Below are positions 47,001 to 60,500 of a stretch of DNA of 64,000 bases, piece by piece. Both the position numbers and the translations under genes were made by a program. The notes below the pieces were generated by a model. It was not told where the DNA came from. It saw only the letters and a program-made list of their open reading frames with translations, and ran no database searches. Origin of the DNA: Rachycentron canadum (taxonomy: Eukaryota > Chordata > Actinopteri > Carangiformes > Rachycentridae); the NCBI GenBank assembly GCA_038496675.1, contig CM076659.1, forward strand, positions 20,877,632-20,941,631. Reading direction: 5' to 3'. Numbering within the stretch: position 1 is the first letter of the stretch; each line of letters starts with the position of its first letter.

Positions 47001-50000
47001 GTGGTTAGTGGACCTTGGGCTGAAAAGGTTTTAGAAACATTTTAAATATATATGAGTTAAATATATAGTATTATATATGAATTGTATATGTAGTCCTGTA
47101 TGTGTTCTACCTGTCCGCCTGTGTCGACAGCGTACACACGGCCTTGGCCGCGCTGGTCCCGGTCATCAGGCTTCCACTCTTCAGCTCCAGACCTCGGCCT
47201 CCTCTGCTGCTCTCCCTCAGCAGCTCCTGGATGGACAGAGGCTGGATGACCGGCTGACTCAGGCCCAGCTCTGAAGCCTCGGGGCTGGGCTCGCAGCTCA
47301 ACTCCAGCCCCAGGTCCACGCCGGCTGCTTGCTGGCTGTGCTGGGTGATGGTGGTCAAAGATGATGGCTGCGAAAAGCCATCGCTGAAGTGAGTGTGCTC
47401 CAGTGAACTGATGTACTCGGTCACCCTGAGAGAGAGAGTGAGAGAGAGACAGAGAGAGTGAACACGAAGGTGAGATGTGAGGAGAAACATTAAGTGACAG
47501 AGAATCCTGTTACTTGGTGGTCAACCTCCAGGATCCAGGAGCAGCCCTGTTTTTCTGTAGAATTGAAAACCAAATCAAACCAAACCAAACATGTCCCATC
47601 TCCCCCTCATATCACCAGACCATAACAAACTAACAAACTGCATGCATGTCCCGATGATGGATGGACCAACTCGCCCAACCTGCCTACCACTGTTTTCTGT
47701 CTGTGGAAGAAGGGAAAAATGATAAATTAAATTATATAACATCATGTTATGTTATGATATGTTATATTACACTACGTCATTTTACGCTAGTCATGTTTCG
47801 CTACATTATGTTACGCTATATCACTTTTCTTGTCTTTATCTTGCTTCGCTACTAAAAAAAAAAAAAAAAAAAAAAAAAAATGTATCAGAAAAGTCGAATT
47901 CAATAAAGAATTTTATCATCTGAAGAAGAAAAACAACTTTGTCCTGATTTTGTTCTTATGGTTTTTTAGGTTTTGAAAACTTTAAAATCCCTAAAGATAC
48001 TAAAATGGAAATGTAATGTCTTTTTATTGTTGTGGGAATGTGAACGGAACTAAAACTGGCTGAGAGGATTTTGTATTCCCCAAATTCTTTGAGACAGTGT
48101 CTCTTTAAGTGAAAAAAAAACACGAGTATTAAAAAAACCAGAACAAGGAAATTTACTTTTTGAATCTTCCCAAGAGTTTTTAGAAATGCACAGACACTTA
48201 AATATAACTTTTAATTTTTTAAATAATAAAAACAGCAGCTGCAAGAGGCAGCTGCTGTGGTGGAGGTTTGCCTTAGACATAATGGAGTTAGGTGATCAAT
48301 GTCCAAAACAGACAAACTGATGTGTGTGTGTGTGCACCTGAAGACATGCGGCCAACAGTCATGGTTGTGGCTCCCCATCTCCAGTCCTACGTTCAGGATG
48401 GCGTCCATACACAAGACATGAGCCGTGTGCAGACGAACTCCCTGAGGACGTCCGATCTGCTCCAAACGCTGCTCGACACGCTGCTTCACTGGACACACAC
48501 ACACACACACATGCACACACACACGCGCACACAGCAATGCATATCAGAAATATGACATGCACACAAGGAAACACAGTAACAAGACAACAGATGTTCAAAG
48601 GTCAGTGAGAACAAAATATTCAACATTCACAAACCGGCGAAGTTAGACCATTACAGTTAAACATATCTGGATTCAGTTTGCATTTCAATTAAACTACTGA
48701 ACATCATTAAAGGCTTGGAATTTGTATCTAATTTCTATATTGTTCTTTCCTTCACAAATATAAGGACAGTAAAAGAAAATTATTAAGGGGAGGACGTGAT
48801 GTAATTTCCTAAGCTGCTACTAGGTGTCACTAAAGGTCTGTTTCTTACTGAGAGCGCCTTTTACCTCCTTCTAAACACTTCTACATCAGAGGCTCAGAGC
48901 ACTGATGGCACAATTATATTGTGAAAAAAGATTGATGATAATGACCTGTGTATTTTTTGTGTGTGCGTCATCTTTATTAAAGGTTTACTTTGTACGGAGT
49001 GTGTTCTCAGTACCTTGTGCGATGGCGTCTCCCATCTCTCCCACCTCCTTCTCCTCCTTCTCCTCCTGCACACATGAGGCTGCGGCCATCTGCGCTAAAG
49101 CTGACGCACAGTTGGCAGCCACACCTGAAACATACACAACACAATATACACAACATATACACACTGTGTAAGGTTGTGGTGTCGAGTTTCATTCATTTTC
49201 TCTTCCTAAATACCTCATCATCACCTTGACTTGGACTCTACTGATACAGCATTGTACAGATTTCCAAACACTGTCTGGGTATTCAACTTGGTGGTAAAAA
49301 AACTGGTTCATCTCTTTGTGCGTCTCTCTACAGTTTAAGGTTGTACACCATGTCCTCATTCATATTCATTCGTGCTTCTGTGCTGATAATTTCAATCAGA
49401 TTTCCTCCCTGGTTGGTCATGCTGTTGTGCCCGTTATTGATATATTCAGACTTCTGAAGGAGATCAATCATAAAACTAAATTTCCCCTGATATTCCCTCT
49501 AAAATCTGCAGTGAACAGTTTGTAAGAAGATTTAACCCCCCCCCCCCGGTCAGCTGGCCCAGCTTCTCACAAGGTAGCAGACACTGGGTCAAGTGTTAAA
49601 TTTGATTAATATGGAGCAGAATGAGGCTGAGATGAAAACATCATAAGACACCGATTTTCAAAATGTGGAGGAGACAAGTACATTCATAAATGTATCACAG
49701 TGGCAGCAGACAGCCATAAGGCCCAGTTTGCTCCCATCAGTCCAACCCAGTGGATTGTTTAAGCAACAACCAGGAAGCTGACTCCATTTTTTATAAAGGT
49801 CCTATTTATACTAAACTCTATTGCCACATGAGATGTCCTCTCTTTTGTTTTTGTCCTAGCAGAATTATTTAATAGAGTAACTATCTCACTTTTTACTGTT
49901 TTCTATTTACATGTACATGTCTGTGATAAAAGATTAACCTACCTGTGCACTTACAATTCATTAAGTATAATGTAATTTTCATGATAATCAAAATAAAACA

Positions 50001-53000
50001 GAGTTGAGTGAAGTTTTCATGCAGCATTTTAAACCGTTAAGAGGACGTCTTGGTGTTCCAGAGGAAGGATGAAGGAAGGTGAACTCAGGGCCCCAAAGAG
50101 GCATCAAAACACAGCTGCTGAGTTGATCAGCTTCCAGATCATGTTAACTAAAAGTTGTGCACATCCTCACAGGTGTTTTCAATTATTCTGGCTGAATAAA
50201 TCTCTGCTCAGGTCGTCTGGCTCCAGCAGTGAGTCAGTCCCCACAGACTCATGTTACAATGTCCAACTGTACACAAGAAATAAACATGTTTACAGCCTGG
50301 TACAAAAAACTGTTTTGGTCTCTACAGCCAATTTTCTCCTTCATGACGACTGTGCAGGGGATTTTATATAGAGCGCACCTGTTTACATGTTATCAAGGAT
50401 TAAAGTTATGAATAATTCAGTGGTCTCTTTAAGTGACAGATTGGTGAGCATATGCCTGGCATGCACCGGAGTCTCAGCTCCACAAACGCCCATATTTGGA
50501 TTAGCAGGGAATTAGGGGCGGAGTCAGGCCCTGCCAAGATGACAACAGTGGAGCAGCTCACTCTGAGCTTCAAAACCTGTGGGTGCCGTCCATCTTTATA
50601 TATGGTTAATGATTCATGTTCACAGTCTCCTTGTAAAGAGCCACGTGAAGAGAGTTGAAGTGAAGTGAACATTAAAAGGCAGTTTGCACTGGTGATGACC
50701 TCTCATTCTTCCACTCGGCCTGACAGGAAACAACTGGCTCTTGAAGACGTAGGAAACATGACAGAGAATTGAAGTGCTGCTTCTTGCTGCATTATTTAAC
50801 AGCACAGGCAGATCTTTCTGGGGTGGATTATGGGATGGTAGCATATTATATAAGTCAAAGGCTGAATAAGCAAAGTTTCTTGGTATTGTGAGTATGACTA
50901 CATATGTAGGGATGCTCTTTAGTGATGAAGTAAAGGGGGACCTAAGAACCTAAGAACAAAAAGGAGGGTGAAGAGAAATGATAAACGCAATATATGCATG
51001 TCCAAAAACTGAAAACACTTGCGTGGGTGAATCACTGCTGTGTTGGGGCTTCATGACAAGTGCTTGTAAGTGCTACACTAATTAAAATAAAATGTATTCA
51101 GGTTATAATCTTTTGTCATTTGTATTGAAATTCTATGTGCAATTAAAGAAGCGGAGTGCTTTGAAAAATATGTCTGAGGAGTCATAATTGATTTGAATGG
51201 AAGCTGCTGAAAATAAGTGGTGAATATGTCCTTTCATACAGTTTACACTTGAATCACTTCCAGCTGCAGGGCTGTTGTTAAGTATGTGGACCCGACCTAT
51301 GACCTCTCTGTGTTGGAGGGAAGGAGAACAGAGTGATTCCCTGCAGGGGTGAGTGATGCATCTCACTTCACTTATTAATACAGACACATTTCACCTACCC
51401 AGGCCACAGCTGAGAGCAGCAGCTTTGCGTAGGCCGTCTAAACTCAAACAGATGGTGTCTCTCTCTCTCTGGCTCTGCTCTTTCACCCCCTCTGCTCCCA
51501 GGATAAAGGCCAGGCCCTTGGAGCTGCCGGCCATGCGGCCCGTGAGCGGCGTGGACAACACATCAATCAGGTTCTTCCAGACACCGGTGAGGATGAAGCG
51601 GGAGAAAACAGCTCCTGAAAAACACACACAGGCCCATTTAGCAGGCGAAAGTGAACTAAAGAGCTAAATAAATATTATATTTTACACTTTTCCTGTGTTT
51701 GATCTGAAGTGTTGCTATTAATAAGAAAATATATTTGTGGTTTTAGGAACCAAAAACCATCTCCTCTCTCAGGCTTCTCTCTGGAGCTCAGTAACAACTG
51801 GGCAGCCAGCCAATCAGAAGAGAGGATCTGAGCCTCTCTTCTGATTGACTGGCTGTTTTCTGAGTGGATCTGAGTGAGCCAATGAAATAAAGCAGATTTC
51901 AAACACTAAACCCTGCAAGGTTGGATGGTGGGTCCAAGTGGGCGTGGCTTGGGGACAGTGACTGCTTTGTTGTGACATCACAAAGTTCCAGAAGTCGTGA
52001 CGGCTGGTTTTAAGGCTCAGTTACTGAAAACAGGCTGTGAGCATTTCTCTGTGGACTGAGATCTTTGATACTTTTACTGTATTGATATAGAACCTAGACC
52101 TGATTTATGGACAACTCACTTTATACAATGTGGATCCTTTAAGATTGTATCAGCAAAACCCGAGAGTTTCTGTCTGTTATTGAGTGTTTACACAGTGAGT
52201 GGCTGATGATACTGACAAACAGGAGCATTAGTGTTATACACACTCATAGAAGGGCTTAACTGTCATCAGGGGTGACTCAGCAGCTGTTACCATGGCAATT
52301 CTGGCCCATCCTTTGTCCTTCAGGGGGATGCGGAAGAAGCACAGGTGGTCCCTGACTCATTTTCTCCATCTCTCTCTCCCTCCGTGTCTGCCCTCTCTCA
52401 CCCTTTATTTTTCCTTTCACCTCATCTCTCTCTCTCTCTTCTCTTCTAGTGCAGATACACTAAGTTAGAATTAGTGATCTTTTAAAATCTCATTTTCTCT
52501 GCCTCAATATTTTAAAATATCCAGTAAAATCCACCAAACTTACCAGTAAATCAGCAAATCAGACAGATCCTAAAGTCTGAATGTATTTACCTATTCATAG
52601 TTAGCTTTAAATGCATCTGGTTTTTATGGTGCATATTGCACATTTCAGTCCCACTTTGGATTATTTATTGTGATCATGTTAAACTGATTGAGCTCCACCT
52701 ACAATGTACTTAGCATGTTATATCAGTTTACTGGACTTCATCCTCCAGGGTTGAGGCACTTTAGATGTTATCTATCTCAGAGCCCAATCAAGGAGGTGTG
52801 TGATCAGTCCCACATTCATTCAATAGCATCACAACAAGCCCGAACACACAGCCAGAGTCATTAAGATATATCTTCAGAGGCAAAAAGAACATGGAGTCCT
52901 GAAACAGATGGTCTGGCCCCCACAGAGCGCTGGTACTAGCATTATGGAGTCACTCTGGGATCACATTAAGAGACGGAAGACAAAAATCCACAAAAGAACC

Positions 53001-56000
53001 GTGGCAGGTTCGCCAAGAGGCTCAACCGACCCACCTGCCAAGAACCTTGCGTGCAAATGTACTGAGTGGTTTTCAAGGCAGGTAGGGAGCATGGGCATTA
53101 TTTTAGGTAAGTATCCTAACTTTACTTTATGGACCAAAACTCAAACAAGTGACTCCTCAATAAGTAACTGCAGCTGCAACAGGAGTGCAAATATAAATGA
53201 CCCTAAGATGTAAGTAAGCACATAAAACAGTACTGTCAGGCCCAGCATCCCAAGTGTACGTATCATCTCTTACACTTGCAGCAGTTTGTGTTGGATTTAC
53301 TCTGCAGATGAACAACATTTTACTTTCAGAGCCTCAAACATTTGCACAGCTCTGTATTTCACTGGAGAGTAAATTTCCCACGAAGCACTAAACAAGTTAC
53401 AACATGTTCCCTAGTACAGCCCAACAATGCACAGGGATATAACAGACCTGAGTATCCATCTATTCATTTCTTACAGCCTTGCTTATCTGGCACCACGAAA
53501 AATAAGAAAAAAACTATTTAGAGGACGGAGCCTGCAGCACTGCTCTCGGATGCTTCACCTTGGAGCAATACTGAAAGTGGAGGTGCTGAGCAGCAATGAT
53601 AATGGGCAACACCGACCTGCCATCACGGTGTCACCACCCGCTTTGTCGCAGGTGAGTGGCGACTGGCTGGACGCCTTCCTGATCAGCTGGCCGCCAATGG
53701 CACTGCTGCCCAGTCCATCAATATCTGAGAGGAGGGCGAGGGGAAAAGAGGAGATGGGTCAACATGTGTTCTTCGTAAGCTGAACATCTGCAATGTCTGC
53801 AATTTGTATAGTAAAGTTTCCACTGCAACTAGCTCAACCGTTTTTGACTAAATAAAGTCAGTGTGTGTGTGTGTGTGTGTGTGTACCTGTGAGCATGGTG
53901 ATCAGTGGCAGGCTATGGTCCTCTGGCGAGCCCCAGTACCCAGCCTCAGCCAGCAGGTTGCGCTCTAACACCTGGTGGTAGAGCTCTTCGATCCAGGCCT
54001 GGGACAGAACCACAAGAACCCCGCTGCTCTGGATCAGACGCACAAACTCCTTCTACACAACAGGAAAACACACAGTCACACACATCACACTGTATTAATC
54101 TGGACTGCATTGTAGTCTGTGTTAGTACTCAGGCTGAGGATGGATGCATCGTCAATGTTTCCATTTAATTTTCCTTTCTCATTGTCTCTAGTTCATTCTA
54201 CTCTGTCTCTACTAATAAATCAATATTCTTATGTGCTCAGCTTCTCTTCAGAGCTAATCTATGTTTGGTTGACTGTTTGTACAGTTTATTGATTGTAGAA
54301 ATCAAAAATAAATACAACCTGCAGCAAACATTAATTATTAGCCTTTCCTCTTATGTTAATGTGTACTTTTTATTCTATACACTTAAAGAAATAGAACAAA
54401 TAGAACAGCAAAAGCCTGGGCAGTACTAGTAACCCTGTTTTGACCAACACCTTTTCTTGCTAGTCTTCATACTTAATATACTTATAAATCCATAAATGTC
54501 CAATATATTTTTATGTCTTAAATGTTTTTTTTTATTCTTTGTATTTTAAACACCCAGTGACACAAACAGAAGGAAGAAAAAAGGACTTGTAATTACACAT
54601 GCGTCCTGATATACACTGACAAGCTTGGTCCAAATGGGTGGGGCTTGGGGGCGTTGACTGCTTTGTTCCAGAAGTCCTGACGGCTGGTTTTAAGGCTCAG
54701 TTTCTGAAAACAGGCTGTGAGCATTTCTCTGTGGACTGAGACCTTTGATACTTTAACTGTATTAATATAGAACCTAGACCTGATTTATGATCAAAGAAAA
54801 CATGGAAGTTGACCTTTATACTATATGGGACCTTTAAATAATTTGTTAAATTAATCAATGTATTTGTCATCTCATCTCCTTCTTCACTTTTTGAGATATC
54901 CTGTATTGTTTTCAGCCTCTTCCTGCAATTCACTTCAGTTCAGACATTTCAGTCTGTCCTGCTCACACAAGAGGGTTTAAAATTCACCAAAAGGTTCTCA
55001 ATGTTCAGGTCAGGGGCCTATGGGGGCCGTTCCAGCAGCTTCAGCTTCTGCTTCTTGAAGTAGTTCATGGGGGATTTTGAGGTCTGCTGTGGACTATTGT
55101 GCTGCTGTTGACATCAGCATCTTCTCACTTCCACCTTCTTAACCAGGTGCAGGACATTTGCCCACAGGGTCTGCTGATATTCAGAGTTTTCTGTGTCTTG
55201 ATACAGATCTCCAAACAGTATTTTAACTTTACAGTTGCAAATTGGGGGTTTTCAACATACAGACCGTTTCATCTGCTCTATCTTTTAAGTTAATGAAATA
55301 ACAGTAATACATTCAGGGTGCATTAACATTATAAGAAAGACTAATTTTTAACATTTGTTTGCCGCAGGGGTTGTATTTACTTCATTACACTTATGAATTT
55401 ATCATTTGCCCTGGGGTGTGTAGTGCATAAAACTGGTAGAGAAAAATCAATAAACAGCGAGCAAAGAAAAGTATTTTAAAGGATTATATTTTATGGGATT
55501 AGTATAAAGAGCAGAAAACACTGGATCTTAAGACCCTTTGAGCATCCATCATTAACTCCTCTGGGACCTGATGTCACGGAGGAAGTGACCCTCACCAGGC
55601 TGAGGACGGGAGCGAGCGATCGTCGCCTGTAGTAGTCGCAGCAGCAGAGCTTGAGATTGAGCAGCAGAGCGTAGTACGACACCAGGTACAGACCGTCTGC
55701 GTTCATCAGAGACTGACAGCTCAGAGTGTCACCTGCCTCGAAACCTGGGGAGTGGATCCCACCTGGACAAAGAAGGGAGGAGACAGGGAGGGAGAGGGGA
55801 AATCAAACCAGGTTTTTACTGGTCTTCAGTGGCAGTGAGCAAACACAGAACTAGACATACTTGAGGCTAAAAACTGTGTGTGCTTCATAGTACACAAACA
55901 TGAACCTGGCTAAAATATTAGAGGAAAAGATAAAGCTGGTGGGGAAAATGTGGGAGGGAGGAGAGAGAGTGAATGAAGAAAGGTATAAGAAAGAGGGAGG

Positions 56001-57529
56001 AAGTGATGGATGAGAGAAAGAGCTGGGTGTGGGTGTGAAGGAAAAGGAGAAGAGTGAAGAGTCAGAAAGAAAGAAGAGCAAAAAGAGGAAGGGAGAGGGA
56101 AATTGAAAAGAATCACAAAGGTGAAGCAAGGACAGACAAAGGGACAGACAGGTGGGGGGAGAGAGGGGAGGAGAGGAGTGCACAGGTGAGAGGAGATGTG
56201 TGATATGATCTGTTGGCTGATGATGAGTCAAGTGTTTCAATCAGAAACTCGCTCTGGAGATTTACATTCTCCACCAAATTCATTAACTCAAGTTAACTGT
56301 TCAGTTTAATTTTGCTCTGCTGATGTAAAAAATCCCAGAAGGCTTTCTGTTTTTACGGATGGATTATGGGCCATGCCTCGAAGCAAAATGTTTCATTAAA
56401 TGGTTCAAGCTCTCAGGTGATGAACTGAATATAGAGCACGGTGGAGACATTCAGGCTGTGAATTCCCATATGAAGCTTTTTATTTAATGATGTTCCTCAA
56501 CACAGTAAGGAAAGATTCTCACGGAGAATTCAGAGACCCTGTAGATTTGAAATATGGTCATTAGTTTGAATCATTTCATGTTCATTTCTAACTCCAAGAT
56601 GACACTTCAGAGTTTGGTATGGTATAAGGCTAAGAAAATACCCATGAGCCTCAGATGACGTTGGTATGGAGACAAAGCCAGTCAGAGGTGTGAATAGATG
56701 TAATGAATCCAGCGCAAATCACATCACCACAGTAACTGAATTCACCAGAAAACTGATTCAGAGTGAACTAATTTAATCTGCTGAATGTTTTATCAGGTTT
56801 GTAATCTTCAGCTCCAGGTGACTGTTAGCTGCACTTTCATTTGTTTTCTGGTTGAAATGCATGTTGTAGTTGACTTCTCCTTTCAGTTTGTGCATCTGCA
56901 TCAGCCAGATTTCTACATCTATGTTTTGTTTAAAAGGTCCCATATTTCACACTTTTCCCGTTTGATCTGAAATGTTGATCCATAAAGATATATTAGTGGT
57001 TTTAAGAACCAAAAACCATCTCAGTGTAGTTTTACATCTCCTCTCTCAGGCTGAGCTCTGGAGCTCTGGTAAGAACAGGTCAGTCAGCCAATCAGAGGAG
57101 AGGATCTGATCCAATAAAAATATTATCCAATAAACAGATTTCATGTAAACACTCAGAAACCCAATCATGCAGGGTTGGATGGTGGATCCAGGTGTGCAGG
57201 GCTCTGGGGCGTGGCTAAGGGCAGAGACTGCTTTGTTGTGACATCACAAAGTTACAGAAGTCCTGACAGCTGGTTTCAATCAATAGTTTTCATTCACTTG
57301 TTTTGTTCTTCTATTTCATATCATTGGTTTTTTTACTTTGCCTGCACTTGAATGATACAACAGGAGGTCCCCACAGTGCGATGTGTTTACTTTAGTTGAG
57401 CTCTACCACCACTCATGAGCAAACATTGGATGTTTCATTTTAAGACTCAAACAACAGCAGAGGCTGAGACTGAAGAGGCTGCAGCACAGATCACTCCCCC
57501 CTCAGCAAATATGCTGTGTTTGCTTAGCC

Positions 57530-57576
<47 letters not shown>

Positions 57577-60500
57577 TCCCTCCCGTGCTCACCGGCCTGC
57601 AGTCCAGAGCAGAAGGTGGAGGAGAAGTTCTGCAGCGACTGGTCCACCTCGGTGGCGGTGGCCAGTCCCAGCAGCCGGGGTAACAGCGCCGCCAGGGACT
57701 GGACGAAGAGTCTGGCGCTTTGCTGGTCAGCCTCCTGGTTGCGGAGGAGCTTGAGGGACAGGGCGGCGTTGCGAATGGAGCGGTGGCCCGGACAGTCCCG
57801 AGGCGTCTGCTGCTCCTCGTCAGCCAGTGAGACGTTGTCGGAGCCGATGTCAGAGACGTCGGAGCGACCTGAGTCTTTCTCAGCAGCCATGGAGTACTGG
57901 TCACATGAGTCGAACTCTGTCCGGGACAAGTCCTGCTCCTCCATACTGGGAGACCAGCAGATTCAGTCATTAGAACATTTCTATATTGGATTTATTTCAA
58001 ATTTAAGTTTTTTTTGTTTGTTTTTTTCCAGGCAAACATTAGTTTGAGTTCATTTCAGACTTGAACATATTTCAGAAATACAGTTGCCCTGATTTATTTA
58101 ATTAGTATTATCATTGCCTGCTGTTGTAGGTGACATTTTCTTCAGTTCTGTGTTCAGGAATACTTCATGTCCAAACCTGACCTCTCTCTTGGAGCTGTTT
58201 TATTCACCACTGCTTGAAGGTTTCCACTTAGTTTCCACTTTTTTTTTTTTTTTTTTTACAAATTCACTTTAAACTAATTTCTGAGTTCACTACTGGAAAC
58301 ACTCCCAATAATTAGGCCCATGCAATATTGAGCATAATCTAGATTTTTTCTGTTTTGTGCATTAACAGGGTTGCAACTTTCACTCTCCAACAACAGTAAT
58401 GTAACTGACCACAAAATAAAACAAGCACCTCTTCTGAATTACTGACCTAAAACACGTTTCAATAATAGACTGCATGTCAAAGTGAACATAGACTCAGCCA
58501 ATGCTGAAGAGTCTTACACCTTCATTCTATCTAATGACCATCAGGGGGCGACTTCACTGGTTGTTAAAGAAGTCAGATTGTATTGAAGTCTATGGGAAAA
58601 TGTCCCTACTTCTCCCTTGATTTATTAGCTCAGTAAACGTTTTCCTAATGAGTTTATGGTCTCAGTCTCTGGTTTCAAGTCTTCAATGCAACACGATTTT
58701 CATTCATTAATTCATTTTTAAATGAAAATAGAGGATACAGCAGGGGATGCATTGGGGTGTAGCCACTGTGTGACTGACAGACTGCACCACACACAGTGAC
58801 CTGCCTGACAATCAGGACAGAGTACAGAGCAGGTCAGATCCACCCCTCACTCCTCCTCAGCTCCACCTTTCGTACATTCAATTATGTCAATTTCTTCATA
58901 TATGTTATATTTTACATTATTGAAACTGAACAAAACATTTTGTCTGTTAAGACCTCGACAATGAGGGACAACAGTGTCTTTTTGGATTCTACCACCAGAC
59001 AGTGGACAGGTCAAAAATGTGGCTTGAATTAGGTTTGCCCACATATATACATACATCTACACACACAGACACACACAGACACACACACATACCTGAAGTT
59101 GCTCTCACTGTATCGTGACCCTCCCGCGTGGTGTGACCTGGTCCTGGACTCCACAGACAAGAAGTTGGTGATATCAGGGTAGACAAGGGCATGACTTCGC
59201 TGGACTACATCTGGGGGAACCACACCTCCTCTATCTCCCCCTCCACCTCCTCCTCCCCCTGCATTTCCTCCTCCACCACCTCCTCCGGCTCTTTCTTTCT
59301 CTCTTCTTCCCTCACTCTCCCTTGTGGCTCCTCTCTCCTCCCATTGACTTCCCTGGTCCGGCTCTAGACTCTGTTCACGTATGGCCACCTTCTGGCCGCC
59401 ACAGGATGAGGGCGATGGGAGGCGAGCATCCTCCCCACATTCTTCAGGAGTGGTGTGGCCCAGACCAAGTCCGAGCCCCTCCGCCTCCAGATCCAGGGTG
59501 GTCTGGCCTGTTTCAGTGGTAATGCTGATGCTAATGTCGGGGCTGCGCTCAGTGGTCCCGGTGGTAGCCACGTTGGAGGAAGAAGAGCTGGGGTCCCACG
59601 GAGCCTGCTCAGAGGACAGGATGTGTCTCTGCCACCTGAAGTCGGCCTCATTGATCTCCATGGACTCGCGTGTTGACTCTGTCCCATCCTTCAGATCGTC
59701 CAGTCTTCTGAGGAGGAGCCGAGCCTGAGAAACACAACTATTACTGTCCTGGACCTTCATGAAGTACATTATGAAATCATCGGCTGTTGTTTGTGGCCTC
59801 CAGTCTCAGCAGCGTACCTGTTCAGGTTGGATGCCGCGGCCATGGGACAGTTCATCCAGTGCTCCGAGGAGAGCGCAGGCACAGGAGACTGAGGAGTAAC
59901 ACGCCTCGATACCTCCCTTCATACAGGCCTCTGTCATCCCATCCATGACTCTGCCAGAGGAAGCAGAAACACAAACATTGTATATTAACTACTTTGTTTC
60001 AAATTTTACATTCGTTAATTACTTAATGACTTGTGAAACATAGTTATCATTAACTGCGCTCAGACTACAAGTGTCATTAACAATGAGAGAACACATTATG
60101 TAACTTTTTAATTAAAGGTCCCATATTGTATAAAAGTAGATGTCCATCTCTTCTTTTATTATATACCAGGTCCAGGTTCTATATTAATACAGTGAAAGTA
60201 TCAAAGGTCTCACAGCCTGTTTTCAGAAACTGAGCCTTAAAACCATCTGTCTCTTGTGGTTTTGTGTTGCTCCACCTACTCTGTGACTCTTCCCATGGCT
60301 TTACAACAGATCCTCTGGTTTGACATAGTCATAGGTTATCTTGTCATTTTACCCTGCTTCCTTTAATAAATGGCTGAAGGACACAGATTCCTGTCTGTAC
60401 CTGTAAGAAATATGATACATTCTGTCCAATGCCCATCCCATGTGTCTTAAGATTTGGCGACCCTTCACTGAACACATCAGGAAGGAGCGGTGTTATTTAT

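Noticed and set aside
55851..56240. 129-residue minus-strand frame rich in Ser, Phe and Pro.
   Set aside because: Produced entirely by a purine-rich low-complexity tract inside an arfgef3 intron.
57415..58047. 210-residue plus-strand frame, the longest after the real exons.
   Set aside because: It runs through a CA repeat and the antisense of arfgef3 exon 8.
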